Positions 33,446 through 41,768 of a stretch of 64,000 nucleotides of DNA are shown piece by piece; the first letter of the stretch is position 1, and each line of letters starts with the position of its first letter. Both the position numbers and the translations under genes were made by a program. This stretch comes from Rhizobium sp. NXC24 (lineage in GTDB: Bacteria > Pseudomonadota > Alphaproteobacteria > Rhizobiales > Rhizobiaceae). The DNA is taken from the NCBI RefSeq assembly GCF_002944315.1, contig NZ_CP024314.1:1860001-1924000 (forward strand). Direction: 5' to 3'. Under the pieces are notes generated by a model. The model did no database searches, was not told where the DNA came from, and was given only the letters and a program-made list of their open reading frames with translations.

Positions 33446-34336
33446 TCAAAAGGAATTGTCCTTGTTCCGGCGCTGTCTGGCTCGCCATCGGGATTTGGCA
33501 TCGCGTCGCGCGACTCGCAATTCCTCCAGCGTCGGCAACCACCAGCCCCGGTCGAGGTCGTCTTGACCCGGTGCCACTCGTGCCGGCCAGGTTGTCACCA
33601 ATTCTTCCAGCCCGCCTTGCCGCCAGGAGACCCAGACGTATTCCCTGCCTTCGGCGGGAAAATAGTGCGCGCTGATTGTCGCCGGGTCCGCCAGTTCTCC
33701 GTCCGTGCCGGTGAAGAAGACGACCCCGACATGCGTGCCGACTGCGTTTTCGAAGGGCGGGCAATCATCGGAGGGGACGGGATATCGCTTCCTGCGACGC
33801 TCCCTTGTTCGTGCCTTGGATGCCTCGTCCTCCTCGGTTCCCCTGATTGTCTCCCGCCGCGCTCGCCTTACGTCCGGCTCACTGCGCTCGGCTGCCGCCT
33901 TGATCGCCGGCCAGTGCTGCCGGAGTTCGCCGAATGAGCGGTACGGCACGGTCCAGAGGCGCCGATCCGCGTCCCAGCGGGCATAGGGGATTTCGCGGAT
34001 CTCGTTGATGACGGTCCGCGAATACGGCGTTCGGATTTGGAAGGATACTGGCGCTGCTTCGAGATAGCGGCTTTCGATCGGATCGAATGCGAAGGCGTCC
34101 CTGCCCTTTTCGTCCGCGAATGTGTCGGCTTCCGCCTCCATCTCGGCCAACCAGCGGCTGATGCGCCTCTGAGCCGTACGGCCAGGCACGAACCACGCAT
34201 TGAGACTGTCGCTCCAGCGCGCACGAGGGAACGCCTCCCGAAATCGCTGCACCGTCATTCGATCGTGCGGCAAGTCAGTCGTTGCACCCACGCGTGGGGT
34301 CGCGGATTTGTCGTTCGTTTCTTCGTCCATGTGCAT
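33446..34336 (-). CDS. Protein with tandem HARP-like motifs
   Basis: The product is about 296 residues (ATG 34336, or 34330 two codons later). Two segments have the spacing of HARP-type repeats, in which a computed and a found value frame Trp and Pro: FREAFPRARWSDSLNAWFVPG near 30-50 and INEIREIPYARWDADRRLWTVPY near 110-132. HARP repeats in SMARCAL1 bind DNA forks, but no helicase domain is present here. A very basic linker (RTRERRRKRYPVPSDD) and a WVSWRQGGLEELVTTW region follow. The gene is divergent from the phosphoesterase at 34473. Function unknown; DNA binding is inference. Confidence 0.6.
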   Translation of the reverse strand: MHMDEETNDKSATPRVGATTDLPHDRMTVQRFREAFPRARWSDSLNAWFVPGRTAQRRISRWLAEMEAEADTFADEKGRDAFAFDPIESRYLEAAPVSFQIRTPYSRTVINEIREIPYARWDADRRLWTVPYRSFGELRQHWPAIKAAAERSEPDVRRARRETIRGTEEDEASKARTRERRRKRYPVPSDDCPPFENAVGTHVGVVFFTGTDGELADPATISAHYFPAEGREYVWVSWRQGGLEELVTTWPARVAPGQDDLDRGWWLPTLEELRVARRDAKSRWRARQRRNKDNSF

Positions 34337-34472
34337 GATCCAAGAACTACCCTTTGGAAGTCCTCGCCGAGATGGCGCGACGGTCTGCCTGAAGAACTGC
34401 TCAATCCCGCCTCGAATATACAAATCACGAAAGAGCTCTTGGTTTCCTCTCGAACTCCGCCATTTTGGCCGA

Positions 34473-34976
34473 ATGATCTATTTCACAAGCGATACCCATT
34501 TTGCCGATCCGCGCGTCCTAAGGATCGACCGGCGCCCCTTCCCCGATATGGCATTCCATGACGTCGCCCTGATCGACAACTGGAACGAGATCGTCGGAAC
34601 CGGGGACGATGTCTGGCACCTTGGCGACTTCATGTCATCACGCGGCGGGGATTGTGATCAGCTTCTCTCAATGCTGAATGGCCGCAAGCATCTCGTCATC
34701 GGGAACAACGACCAGGACGCTACGACTAAAGCAAGCGGTTGGGAGAGCGTTCAGCACTACAGCGAGATCACCCTGGACGACCACCTGCTGATCCTCTGTC
34801 ACTATCCTTTTCGAACCTGGAATAAGATGAGCAAGAAATCGATCAATCTCCACGGTCACTCTCACGGAAAGCTCAGACCGCTTCCCCGACAGTACGACGT
34901 CGGCGTGGACGCGCAAGGTCTGCGGCCGGTGTCGCTCGAGATTCTCCTGAATCCGGCTGGCGGTGCGAAGGCATAG
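34473..34976 (+). CDS. Calcineurin-like metallophosphoesterase, 167 residues
   Basis: All metallophosphoesterase motifs are present: DTHF (D-x-H) at residues 7-10, GDDVWHLGDF with the second metal Asp, GNND in place of the usual GNHD, CHYPFRTW and the final GHSHGK. The size fits the small single-domain group that acts on nucleotide phosphodiesters. The ATG has no strong ribosome binding site, and a longer upstream frame exists but is not protein-like. The divergent neighbour is the HARP-like gene. The substrate is unknown. Confidence 0.8.
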   Translation: MIYFTSDTHFADPRVLRIDRRPFPDMAFHDVALIDNWNEIVGTGDDVWHLGDFMSSRGGDCDQLLSMLNGRKHLVIGNNDQDATTKASGWESVQHYSEITLDDHLLILCHYPFRTWNKMSKKSINLHGHSHGKLRPLPRQYDVGVDAQGLRPVSLEILLNPAGGAKA

Positions 34977-35011
34977 GTGTCGAGAGCTGCGACGATATTC
35001 GGATCAATCGG

Positions 35012-35036
35012 GGAACCGACATTGGCCGGTAGCGGT
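35012..35036 (+). promoter_or_regulatory. Near-consensus EcfG-type promoter
   Basis: GGAAC (35012-35016), a 16-base spacer and CGGT (35033-35036), one base from the CGTT consensus. It ends 24 bases before the 49-residue gene, whose GGAGG site begins at 35051, so promoter, start site and ribosome binding site are well spaced. Confidence 0.5.
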
Positions 35037-35060
35037 TATGACCTCACATAGGAGGCTGTC

Positions 35061-35210
35061 ATGATCCGCAAGCTGAAGTCCGGCGAGTATCGTCTCTACT
35101 CGCGCAAGGTCGATCCGAAGACCCACAAACGCAAAAATCTCGGCACGTTCAAGTCACGCGAGGCAGCCGAGAAGCACGAGCGCGAAGTTCAGTACTTTAA
35201 GCACCACTAG
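35061..35210 (+). CDS. Small basic protein, 49 residues
   Basis: GGAGG lies six bases before the ATG. The product starts MIRKLKSGEYRLYSRKVDP and continues THKRKNLGTFKSREAAEKHER. It is rich in Lys and Arg, with a short beta-hairpin pattern followed by a helix, similar to small AP2-like or integrase N-terminal DNA-binding units. It is preceded by a near-consensus stress promoter. It is probably a stress-induced protein of unknown role. Confidence 0.7.
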   Translation: MIRKLKSGEYRLYSRKVDPKTHKRKNLGTFKSREAAEKHEREVQYFKHH

Positions 35211-35304
35211 CCGCATTCATTGATGCACGAAATGGCGGGAGCGCTGGTGTAGCCTGCTTGACTTCTGCAGGAATGCCGCGCCCTCGGGACGCGGCAGATC
35301 GCCT

Positions 35305-35538
35305 TCAATTGAGCGTCGACCACTCACTGCGGACGTCGTCTGCATTCTTCGAGAGATGAACGTGAGCGTCGACGTGATCGACCCAATTCAGCGGAATGAG
35401 GTGGTGCTTGCCATCATCGGAGTCGCTCTTGGTCAACTTGATACCGGTGTCGCCATCAAGTTCGTCGACGGTCCCGACATGCACACCGTCGGCAGCCAGT
35501 ACTTCCATATGCTCGCGAATATTGTCTGCGGAAAACAT
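35305..35538 (-). CDS. DUF2171 protein
   Basis: The 77-residue protein matches DUF2171: FSADNIREHMEVLAADGVHVGTVD (given as IREHMEVLAADG and HVGTVDELDG), IKLTKSDSDDGKHHLIPLNWV and the terminal acidic DADDVRSEW-like end. The family has a PRC-barrel-like pattern, is frequent in rhizobia and is often stress-induced. TAGGAGG precedes the ATG. A perfect EcfG-type promoter reads into it from 35594. Confidence 0.85.
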   Translation of the reverse strand: MFSADNIREHMEVLAADGVHVGTVDELDGDTGIKLTKSDSDDGKHHLIPLNWVDHVDAHVHLSKNADDVRSEWSTLN

Positions 35539-35569
35539 TGTTTCCTCCTATTGCTTCCTACAGGACGGG

Positions 35570-35594
35570 AACGAGGCGACAGGGACTTGGTTCC
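35570..35594 (-). promoter_or_regulatory. EcfG/RpoE2-type promoter of the DUF2171 gene
   Basis: On the minus strand GGAAC (35594-35590), a 16-base spacer and CGTT (35573-35570) match the consensus exactly. The start codon at 35538 lies about 25 bases after the expected transcription start. Confidence 0.75.
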
Positions 35595-35655
35595 CACTGT
35601 GGCGGCTCCACCGTCTTGCGTCGATCGCGCGGCAATGCTGGCGCGTCTTGTCTTT

Positions 35656-35680
35656 GGAACTTTGCGCAAGCAGGCGCGTT
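35656..35680 (+). promoter_or_regulatory. EcfG/RpoE2-type promoter of the alpha/beta hydrolase gene
   Basis: GGAAC (35656-35660), a 16-base spacer and CGTT (35677-35680) match the consensus exactly. The hydrolase ATG follows only nine bases later, so the mRNA would have almost no leader. Confidence 0.7.
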
Positions 35681-35689
35681 TCTTTGGCC

Positions 35690-36583
35690 ATGTCAGGGAA
35701 GCAGCCCATCCCGCCCAAGGTCGGCACAATATGGTCCATCGGCGATGGACGGGTTCATTTTCTCGAAAAGGGCGTGCGCGACAAGGAACCGGTGATCCTT
35801 CTTCACGGCTGCGGCAGCATTGCCGAAGAATTGCTATTGCCTTTCGAGGATAGCGAGTTTCGCGTGATAGCCCCTGACCGCCCGGGATATGGTCTCAGTA
35901 CACCCATACCAGCGGCTGAATGCGGTCCGATCGGCCAATCATTCTGGCTTGAGCGTTTCCTCGATTGCGCTGGTTTTACCGGCCTGACGATCGTTGCTCA
36001 TTCGATTGGCAGCGCGCCTGCGCTGCACTTGGCTGCGCGAAGGCCCGATCTCATAAGCAAGCTTTTCCTGATATCACCCTGTTGCAGCCCGGTACCGCCG
36101 AAAGCGATGCTCATCTTAAGGGCCGCCTCAGCTCCCTTGGTGGGCGGCCTGGTGCGTCAGCACGTCATCAGCCGTTGTGCAACCTTCTTCGTCGGCCAAG
36201 GCTTGAGGGCATCTTCGTTTCCGAACACCGTCCCAGCTTGCCTCGGCGGCTTACCCGCCAGCCACCTTGTCAATCCACTCGCTGTACAAACCATGGCCGA
36301 CGAATTGCGGGCATTCAACCGCGATATGCAGCTCTTGCCGAGCCTGCCGCCCCATCTCATCATCCACGTGCTCTTCGGCCTGTCGGACGCGATCATCCAC
36401 CCGGCATTGCACATAGACTGGTTACGCCGCAAGCACCCTGCGGCGTTCATCAAAGTGCTGGAAGGCGTGGGGCACTTGCCTCACCATGTTGCGCCGGACG
36501 AGGCGCGAAACATGCTCGCAAATCTCATCTGCCCGCAAATGCCACAAGGATCCGAACGGCTACCCCTCGACCATGTCGCCTAA
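35690..36583 (+). CDS. Alpha/beta hydrolase, stress-promoter controlled
   Basis: The 297-residue protein has oxyanion motif VILLHGCGS near residue 37, VIAPDRPGYGLS near 60 and nucleophile elbow AHSIGS near 105. A C-terminal VGHLPHHVAPDEARNML holds the catalytic His. It is of the general lipase/haloperoxidase-like type. ATG 35690 is preferred because the frame upstream runs antisense through the DUF2171 gene and is not protein-like. The stress promoter ends nine bases upstream, suggesting a leaderless or nearly leaderless message. The substrate is unknown. Confidence 0.8.
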   Translation: MSGKQPIPPKVGTIWSIGDGRVHFLEKGVRDKEPVILLHGCGSIAEELLLPFEDSEFRVIAPDRPGYGLSTPIPAAECGPIGQSFWLERFLDCAGFTGLTIVAHSIGSAPALHLAARRPDLISKLFLISPCCSPVPPKAMLILRAASAPLVGGLVRQHVISRCATFFVGQGLRASSFPNTVPACLGGLPASHLVNPLAVQTMADELRAFNRDMQLLPSLPPHLIIHVLFGLSDAIIHPALHIDWLRRKHPAAFIKVLEGVGHLPHHVAPDEARNMLANLICPQMPQGSERLPLDHVA

Positions 36584-36617
36584 CAATTGCTTTAGATCAT
36601 CTGAGCGTTGCGATTGA

Positions 36618-37640
36618 TTATCGCGTTTCCAGTATCCGCATCAAACGGCCGCGATAGCTATCCAGAATGACGGCCAGGACAATGACGGCACCGATGACGA
36701 TCGGCTTGATGTTGTCGTCAGCGCCCAATAGCTGCAATCCCGTCGACAGCACCTGCAGAATGCACGCACCAACCAGCGTTCCGACGATCGATCCCTTGCC
36801 GCCCGAAAGGCTGGTGCCGCCGATGATGACTGCGGCGATGGCATTCAATTCATAGCCGATGCCCGCAACCGGGCTGCCGACGTTGAGGCGCAGCAGATAG
36901 ACCATGGCCGCAATGCCCGCGGTGAACCCCGAAATCGTGAACACTGCGATCTTGTATCTTTTCGGCTCATGCCCCGACAGTCGGACGGCCTCTTCGTTGG
37001 TGCCGATCGCAAAGACGAAGCGTCCGAAGACCGTATAGCGCAGCACGAACCAGCCAATGAGGACGACAACGATCGCAATCAGGAAGATCGACGGGAAGAT
37101 GCCCCAGAAGATCAGATTTCCGAAATCGACGAAAGGCTGCGGGAGGCCGGTGATGGTGGAGTTATCACTGACAACGCGCGCCAAGCCGCTGGCGACATTG
37201 AGCATGCCGAGCGTCACGATGAAGGACGGAAGCTTCCACTTCTCGCATACCCAGCCGTTGATCGCGCCAAGGACGGCTCCGGTTCCCATGGATGCGATCG
37301 AAGCCAGAACAATCGCCTGCCATGGGGAAAACCGTGGATCGATCATGATCGTCGCGCCGATGACCGTGCAAAGGGCAAGCAACGAGCCGACGGAAAGATC
37401 GATGCCGCCAACGAGGATGACGAAGGTCATGCCCGAGGCAAGCACGGTGTTGATGGCGATCTGAACGAAGATCTTGAGGAAGTTTTCCGGCGTCGCGAAA
37501 TAGGGTGCCGTCGCCGAGAAAAACGCCAGGATCAGAACAAGGGCGATCGCAACGCCGGCTTCCTTCATCGAAATCCGAATGAGGCTGTCCCAAAAACGGC
37601 TCTCTTTCATATCGGTCTTGTTTTCAACGTTCCCGGACAC
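36618..37640 (-). CDS. Ribose-type ABC importer permease
   Basis: A 340-residue RbsC-like membrane protein. The GTG at 37640 has AAGGAG seven bases upstream and overlaps the end of the ATPase gene. Motifs are FVILVGGIDLSVGSLLAL near 70, GTNEEAVRLSG near 225 and GGTSLSGGKGSIVGTLVG near 275. It completes the importer made of the genes at 37624 and 39306. No catabolic enzyme is in this operon, so the sugar cannot be named. Confidence 0.87.
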   Translation of the reverse strand: MSGNVENKTDMKESRFWDSLIRISMKEAGVAIALVLILAFFSATAPYFATPENFLKIFVQIAINTVLASGMTFVILVGGIDLSVGSLLALCTVIGATIMIDPRFSPWQAIVLASIASMGTGAVLGAINGWVCEKWKLPSFIVTLGMLNVASGLARVVSDNSTITGLPQPFVDFGNLIFWGIFPSIFLIAIVVVLIGWFVLRYTVFGRFVFAIGTNEEAVRLSGHEPKRYKIAVFTISGFTAGIAAMVYLLRLNVGSPVAGIGYELNAIAAVIIGGTSLSGGKGSIVGTLVGACILQVLSTGLQLLGADDNIKPIVIGAVIVLAVILDSYRGRLMRILETR

Positions 37641-39144
37641 GGCTGTACTCCTTGTAAGCGAGTGAGAGGATGCTGCTCTCTTCAAATTGTTCCCGCGCTA
37701 TTTCCCCGGCTATCTTCCCGTTCGACAAAACGATGATGCGGTGGCAGATACCCATGAGTTCCGGCAAATCGGAGGAGACCACCAGAATACCCTTGCCCTC
37801 GGCGGCGAGTTTCCAAAGAAGCTCATATATTTCGACTTTCGCGCCCACATCGATCCCCCGGGTCGGCTCATCGAAAATCAGTACCTTGGGGCCACGGAAA
37901 AGCCATTTGGCAATGACCACCTTCTGCTGATTGCCGCCGGAAAACGTCCTGACCGCCTGGCGGATCGATGGGGTCTTGATGCGAAGCTCGCGCACGAGAC
38001 GCTGCGAATGCTCGTCCTCGACCTTGCGCAGGATCAATCCCTTGCGGGAGATCTTGGCTGGGTCCGTTATGGTGGTGTTTTGCGCGCAGCTCATGTCGAG
38101 CATCAAGCCTTGCATCTTGCGGTCTTCAGTCGCCAGGCACAGGCCCGCGGCAACCGCTTGCCTGGGCGAATGGATCGAGACCAGTTCGCCATCGATGCGG
38201 ATCTCGCCGGCGGCTTTGACGTCGGCGCCGAATAGCGCCCGGACGGCTTCGGTGCGCCCGCTGCCGACAAGGCCGGCTATGCCGACGATTTCGCCCTTGC
38301 CGACGGAGAAGGACAGTTCCGGACTATGTCGCGTCACTTTCAGACCGGAAACGCCAAGCGCCTCGCCGGACACCACGCTGTCCTTGCGAAAGACGCCATG
38401 ATCCGCAATCGTGCGGCCGACCATGAGTTCGACAATATTCGGGATGGTCAATCCTGCAAGCGGACGGGTTATCACATGCTGGCCGTCGCGCAGCACCGTC
38501 ACGTCGTCGCCGACCTCGAAGATCTCCTCGAGCCTGTGGGAGATGTAAAGCGTCGTAACGCCGCGACCTCTCAGCCGCTTCAGAATTTCGAACAGGCGAT
38601 CGACCTCCTTGGAGGTCAGGGTTGCCGTCGGTTCGTCAAGGACCAGAAGCTTGCTTTCGTAGCAAAGCGCCTTGGCGATCTCGAGAAGCTGGAGCTGCGC
38701 AACGCTGAGACGGTTGGCCAGGGTCGTAGGGGCGACATCGAGGCCGACGTCGGCCAGGAGCTCGGCGGCCCTACGATTCATTTCCTTGTAATTGACCAGA
38801 CCGTATCGGCGGGGAAGATGCTCGAAAAGCAGATTTTCGGCGACGGTGAGATTGGAAAGGGGGTGCAGTTCCTGGTGGATGACCCGGATGCCCGCTTTGA
38901 ATGCCTCCAGCGGAGAGGCCGGGTGATAGGGTTTACCGTCAAAGGAGATGTGGCCATCGTCCGGCCTGAAGACGCCCCCGAGCAGATTGATCAGGGTGGA
39001 TTTGCCGGCGCCATTCTCGCCAAGAAGAACGTGGCCCTTGCCGCGGCCAACCCGCAGGGAAACATCCTTGAGCGCCACGACGCCCGGGAAACGCTTGCCG
39101 ATCCCTTCCAGCTTCAGGATGTAGTCATCTGGTGCGTCTGACAC
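37624..39144 (-). CDS. Ribose-type ABC importer ATPase (two nucleotide-binding domains)
   Basis: A protein of about 506 residues with two ABC domains. The first has LLGENGAGKSTLINLLGG and LLVLDEPTATL with a degenerate signature LSVAQLQLLE. The second has the degenerate Walker A GLVGSGRTEAVRALFG usual for this family, signature FSGGNQQKVVIAKW and LIFDEPTRGIDVG. GTG 39144 with GAGG upstream is the preferred start; other in-frame starts at 39150 and further up are possible. It lies between the binding-protein gene and the permease gene. Confidence 0.86.
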   Translation of the reverse strand: MSDAPDDYILKLEGIGKRFPGVVALKDVSLRVGRGKGHVLLGENGAGKSTLINLLGGVFRPDDGHISFDGKPYHPASPLEAFKAGIRVIHQELHPLSNLTVAENLLFEHLPRRYGLVNYKEMNRRAAELLADVGLDVAPTTLANRLSVAQLQLLEIAKALCYESKLLVLDEPTATLTSKEVDRLFEILKRLRGRGVTTLYISHRLEEIFEVGDDVTVLRDGQHVITRPLAGLTIPNIVELMVGRTIADHGVFRKDSVVSGEALGVSGLKVTRHSPELSFSVGKGEIVGIAGLVGSGRTEAVRALFGADVKAAGEIRIDGELVSIHSPRQAVAAGLCLATEDRKMQGLMLDMSCAQNTTITDPAKISRKGLILRKVEDEHSQRLVRELRIKTPSIRQAVRTFSGGNQQKVVIAKWLFRGPKVLIFDEPTRGIDVGAKVEIYELLWKLAAEGKGILVVSSDLPELMGICHRIIVLSNGKIAGEIAREQFEESSILSLAYKEYSRVRER

Positions 39145-39256
39145 GTCCACCTCATGGTCTATTTCGAATTCGAGATGGCCAGCCTCTGCGCGACGCACTC
39201 AGAGGTGCGGAAGCGTCACCCTCGGCGATCGACGCGCAAATCGGCTGGTAGCGGTC

Positions 39257-39279
39257 AGCGCCGGCCAGTGGCCGGCGCT
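39257..39279. other. Intercistronic hairpin downstream of the binding-protein gene
   Basis: AGCGCCGGCC (39257-39266) pairs with GGCCGGCGCT (39270-39279) around AGT. On the minus strand, the direction of the operon, no T-run follows, so it is more likely an mRNA-stabilising or partial-stop element that raises binding-protein levels over the ATPase and permease. Read on the plus strand it does have TTCTTTT after it. Confidence 0.5.
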
Positions 39280-39305
39280 TCTTTTAGCCCCGCGGGCAAT
39301 CTCAA

Positions 39306-40292
39306 TTACTTGAGATCCTTGGCGGTAATAAGCTTGACGTCCGTCTTGACCCAGCCGGTGAATTTTTCGCCGGCAAGTTCACGCAGGCCATAGTCGATGC
39401 CCATGACGGCCATCTGCGCACCATACTGCTCGACAGTGGCAAGCATCTTGCCGTCCTTGATCAGCGGCTGCACCGGCGGAATGTTGTCGAAGCCGACAAC
39501 CTTGATCTTGCCGCTCTGACCGGTCGCATCGAGAGCCTTGACGACGCCGAGAGCCATGGAGTCATTGGCCGCCATGACGCCCTGAATATCCTTATACTTC
39601 GTCAGGAAGTTCGTCATGACGGTATTGGCTTCTTCCGTCTCCCAATGGGCAGTCTTGCTGTCGAGAAGCTGAAGCTTGCCGCCATTGACGGAGTCCATGA
39701 AGCCTTCCTTGCGCTCCTTGGCGTTGTCGGCCTCGGGGTTACCCTCGAGGATAACGACCTTCGCACCGGGCCCGAGGTCCTTGGCGAGCGCATCCCCAGC
39801 AAGCTTGGCACCTTCGCGGTTATCCGGACCGAAGAACGCGAGGTCGATACCGGCTGCCTTCTTGGCGTCGGCGTCGAGCGGCACGTCGATGTTGATGACC
39901 TTCACGCCGGCCTTCACGGCCTTCGCAATGGGGGTAGCCATCGCCTTTGAATCGGCCGGCGCGACGACGATGATGTCGTATTTCTGCGTCACGAAGTTTT
40001 CGACGGCATCGACCTGCGCGGCGAAATCACGCTCGTCCTTCATGCCCACGGCCTTGAAGTCAAACTTGTCTTTGTTCTCCGCGGCATATTTGTCGGCGCC
40101 GGCCTTCATCTGCTTGAAGAACTCATTGGACAGAGACTTCATGATCAGGCCCACCTTGGGCTTGCTGGCCGCAAAAGCAGGCGACACGCCGCACGACAGC
40201 GCGAGCATCAAGGTGCCGGCCAGGCCGAGCTTCAATGCTGCACGCCGCGACGCACTCATCATGACGGAATCACGCTTAATAGAATTGGACAT
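39306..40292 (-). CDS. Periplasmic sugar-binding protein of ribose-type importer
   Basis: The 328-residue class I binding protein has a long signal region: SASRRAALKLGLAGTLMLAL, a double Arg suggesting possible Tat export, ending in AFA near residue 43. The mature part starts KPKVGLIMKSLSNEFFKQM and shows DIIVVAPADSKAM, INIDVPLDADA and VMAANDSMALGVVKAL, the ribose/galactose-binder pattern. GGGAGGAAAG precedes ATG 40292. It is the first gene of the importer operon. Upstream lies one of two identical operators shared with the LacI gene. The ligand is unknown. Confidence 0.87.
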   Translation of the reverse strand: MSNSIKRDSVMMSASRRAALKLGLAGTLMLALSCGVSPAFAASKPKVGLIMKSLSNEFFKQMKAGADKYAAENKDKFDFKAVGMKDERDFAAQVDAVENFVTQKYDIIVVAPADSKAMATPIAKAVKAGVKVINIDVPLDADAKKAAGIDLAFFGPDNREGAKLAGDALAKDLGPGAKVVILEGNPEADNAKERKEGFMDSVNGGKLQLLDSKTAHWETEEANTVMTNFLTKYKDIQGVMAANDSMALGVVKALDATGQSGKIKVVGFDNIPPVQPLIKDGKMLATVEQYGAQMAVMGIDYGLRELAGEKFTGWVKTDVKLITAKDLK

Positions 40293-40342
40293 TTTCTTTC
40301 CTCCCCACCTTCTGGGCTCAGCTCCATCTGAGTTGCCAGCGG

Positions 40343-40358
40343 CAATGAACCGTTTCCA
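40343..40358. promoter_or_regulatory. LacI-type operator copy 1
   Basis: CAATGAACCGTTTCCA is an exact 16-base match to the copy at 40461. The core GAACCGTTTC is one step from the perfect palindrome GAAACGTTTC typical for LacI-family regulators. It lies 51 bases upstream of the binding-protein start. Confidence 0.65.
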
Positions 40359-40460
40359 ACATCTATTGGGTAGCAATGGCCATAAGTGTTGTCAAGACGG
40401 CGACATAGAGCCTAAACCGGTTGAAATTTGAAATAATTGTTGCTTGCGTACATGCGCCTC

Positions 40461-40476
40461 AATGAACCGTTTCCAT
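40461..40476. promoter_or_regulatory. LacI-type operator copy 2
   Basis: The second exact copy of CAATGAACCGTTTCCA, extended here by TTG to give CAATG/CATTG outer arms. It lies 118 bases from copy 1, a spacing that would permit looping, and upstream of the LacI gene, suggesting autoregulation. Confidence 0.65.
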
Positions 40477-40628
40477 TGAGTGCATATCAACCTTATGCTA
40501 TGGAGCTTAAGCGGCACAAAATTGAGATGTGCCCTTTGACTGAGACGATAGAGACCATTAGCTGGAAGCCCGGATCGGGCGCCTTTCGGTGTTCGGAAGG
40601 CGAAGATGAAGGAACATGTGCTTCTGTT

Positions 40629-41639
40629 ATGTCAAAGGTCGGAATTCGAGACGTTGCCAAGCTCGCGGGAGTTTCCACCGGAACCGTTTCAAGGGTTTTG
40701 AACGATCACCCCTCCGTGACGGATGAATTGAGAGCGCGTGTCAGGCGCATCATCGAAGAACTCGGCTATATGCCCGACCCGTCTGCAAGAAGCATGCGCA
40801 GCAAGGTCAGCCGCCTCATCGGCATCGTCATTCCGGACCTGACCAACCCCTTCTTCTCGGAACTTGTGCAATCCGCGGAACAAGCGGCGGCAGGTCATGG
40901 CTATAACATCATTGTCATGACCTCCTTTGACCACGCGGCCAAGGAGGCAGACCGCATCGGGCAACTGATGAGCCGGAAGGTGGATGGCATCATCCTCGTT
41001 CCCAGCATCGATTTCCACACGATCAAGCTGCCGAAGGGATTGCCGATCGTCGTCGTCGACCGCCTTATGCCAGGATATTCCGGCATCGCCTCCGATCACC
41101 GCCATGGAGTCCGTCTCGGCGTCGAACATCTTCTGAAGCTCGGTCATCGCCGCATCGGCTTCATTTCGGGACCTAAACACTCCGTACCAGCCAATGATCG
41201 CCTCAAGGGCTACCTCGACGCAATGGGGCAGTCCGATGATGGCAAGCAAATACAAGGATCATCGCTCATAGCCGAGGCGGCTTTCGACTATGAAAGCGGT
41301 CGATCAGCAGGAAACTACCTGCTTGCACGAGCGCGGTACGAGCGCCCGACCGCCATCTTTGCAAGCTCGGATCAGCAGGCGATCGGCTGCATGAGAGCGG
41401 CACATGATTTGGGAATCCCGATACCTGCAGCCCTTTCCATCGTAGGCTTCGACGGCATCCCTCTCTCCAGCATGACAACGCCGCGCCTGACAACGGTCAA
41501 GCAGCCGATTCAGAAGATGGCGGCAGCGGCGGTCGCGGTCCTGTTGAACAAGCAGCCTACGCCTGGCCTCGACCATCCAATCCTGCTCGCTTGCGAGCTG
41601 TCGGAGGGAGAAACGACCTCTCCACCCCAACCCGATTAA
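40629..41639 (+). CDS. LacI-family transcriptional regulator
   Basis: The 336-residue regulator has an N-terminal helix-turn-helix and hinge: GIRDVAKLAGVSTGTVSRVL, then VRRIIEELGYMPDPSARSM. The sugar-binding core carries IGIVIPDLTNPFFSELV, RLGVEHLLKLGHRRIGFISG and ALSIVGFDGIPLSS. ATG 40629 is chosen because the HTH starts at once; the open frame upstream is not protein-like. The divergent importer and the twin operators make it the local regulator, most likely a repressor released by the imported sugar. Confidence 0.87.
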   Translation: MSKVGIRDVAKLAGVSTGTVSRVLNDHPSVTDELRARVRRIIEELGYMPDPSARSMRSKVSRLIGIVIPDLTNPFFSELVQSAEQAAAGHGYNIIVMTSFDHAAKEADRIGQLMSRKVDGIILVPSIDFHTIKLPKGLPIVVVDRLMPGYSGIASDHRHGVRLGVEHLLKLGHRRIGFISGPKHSVPANDRLKGYLDAMGQSDDGKQIQGSSLIAEAAFDYESGRSAGNYLLARARYERPTAIFASSDQQAIGCMRAAHDLGIPIPAALSIVGFDGIPLSSMTTPRLTTVKQPIQKMAAAAVAVLLNKQPTPGLDHPILLACELSEGETTSPPQPD

Positions 41640-41768
41640 AACGGCGTACACGTAGCCCGACGCGCTCTATCGGGACGGCGCCCGGTCAGTGCCGCCCTCT
41701 ATCTCTTGCCGGCTTCGTGCAGGCCCAATCCAAATTGGCTATCGCGGAGGAGACAGCCCTCTCGCTCA

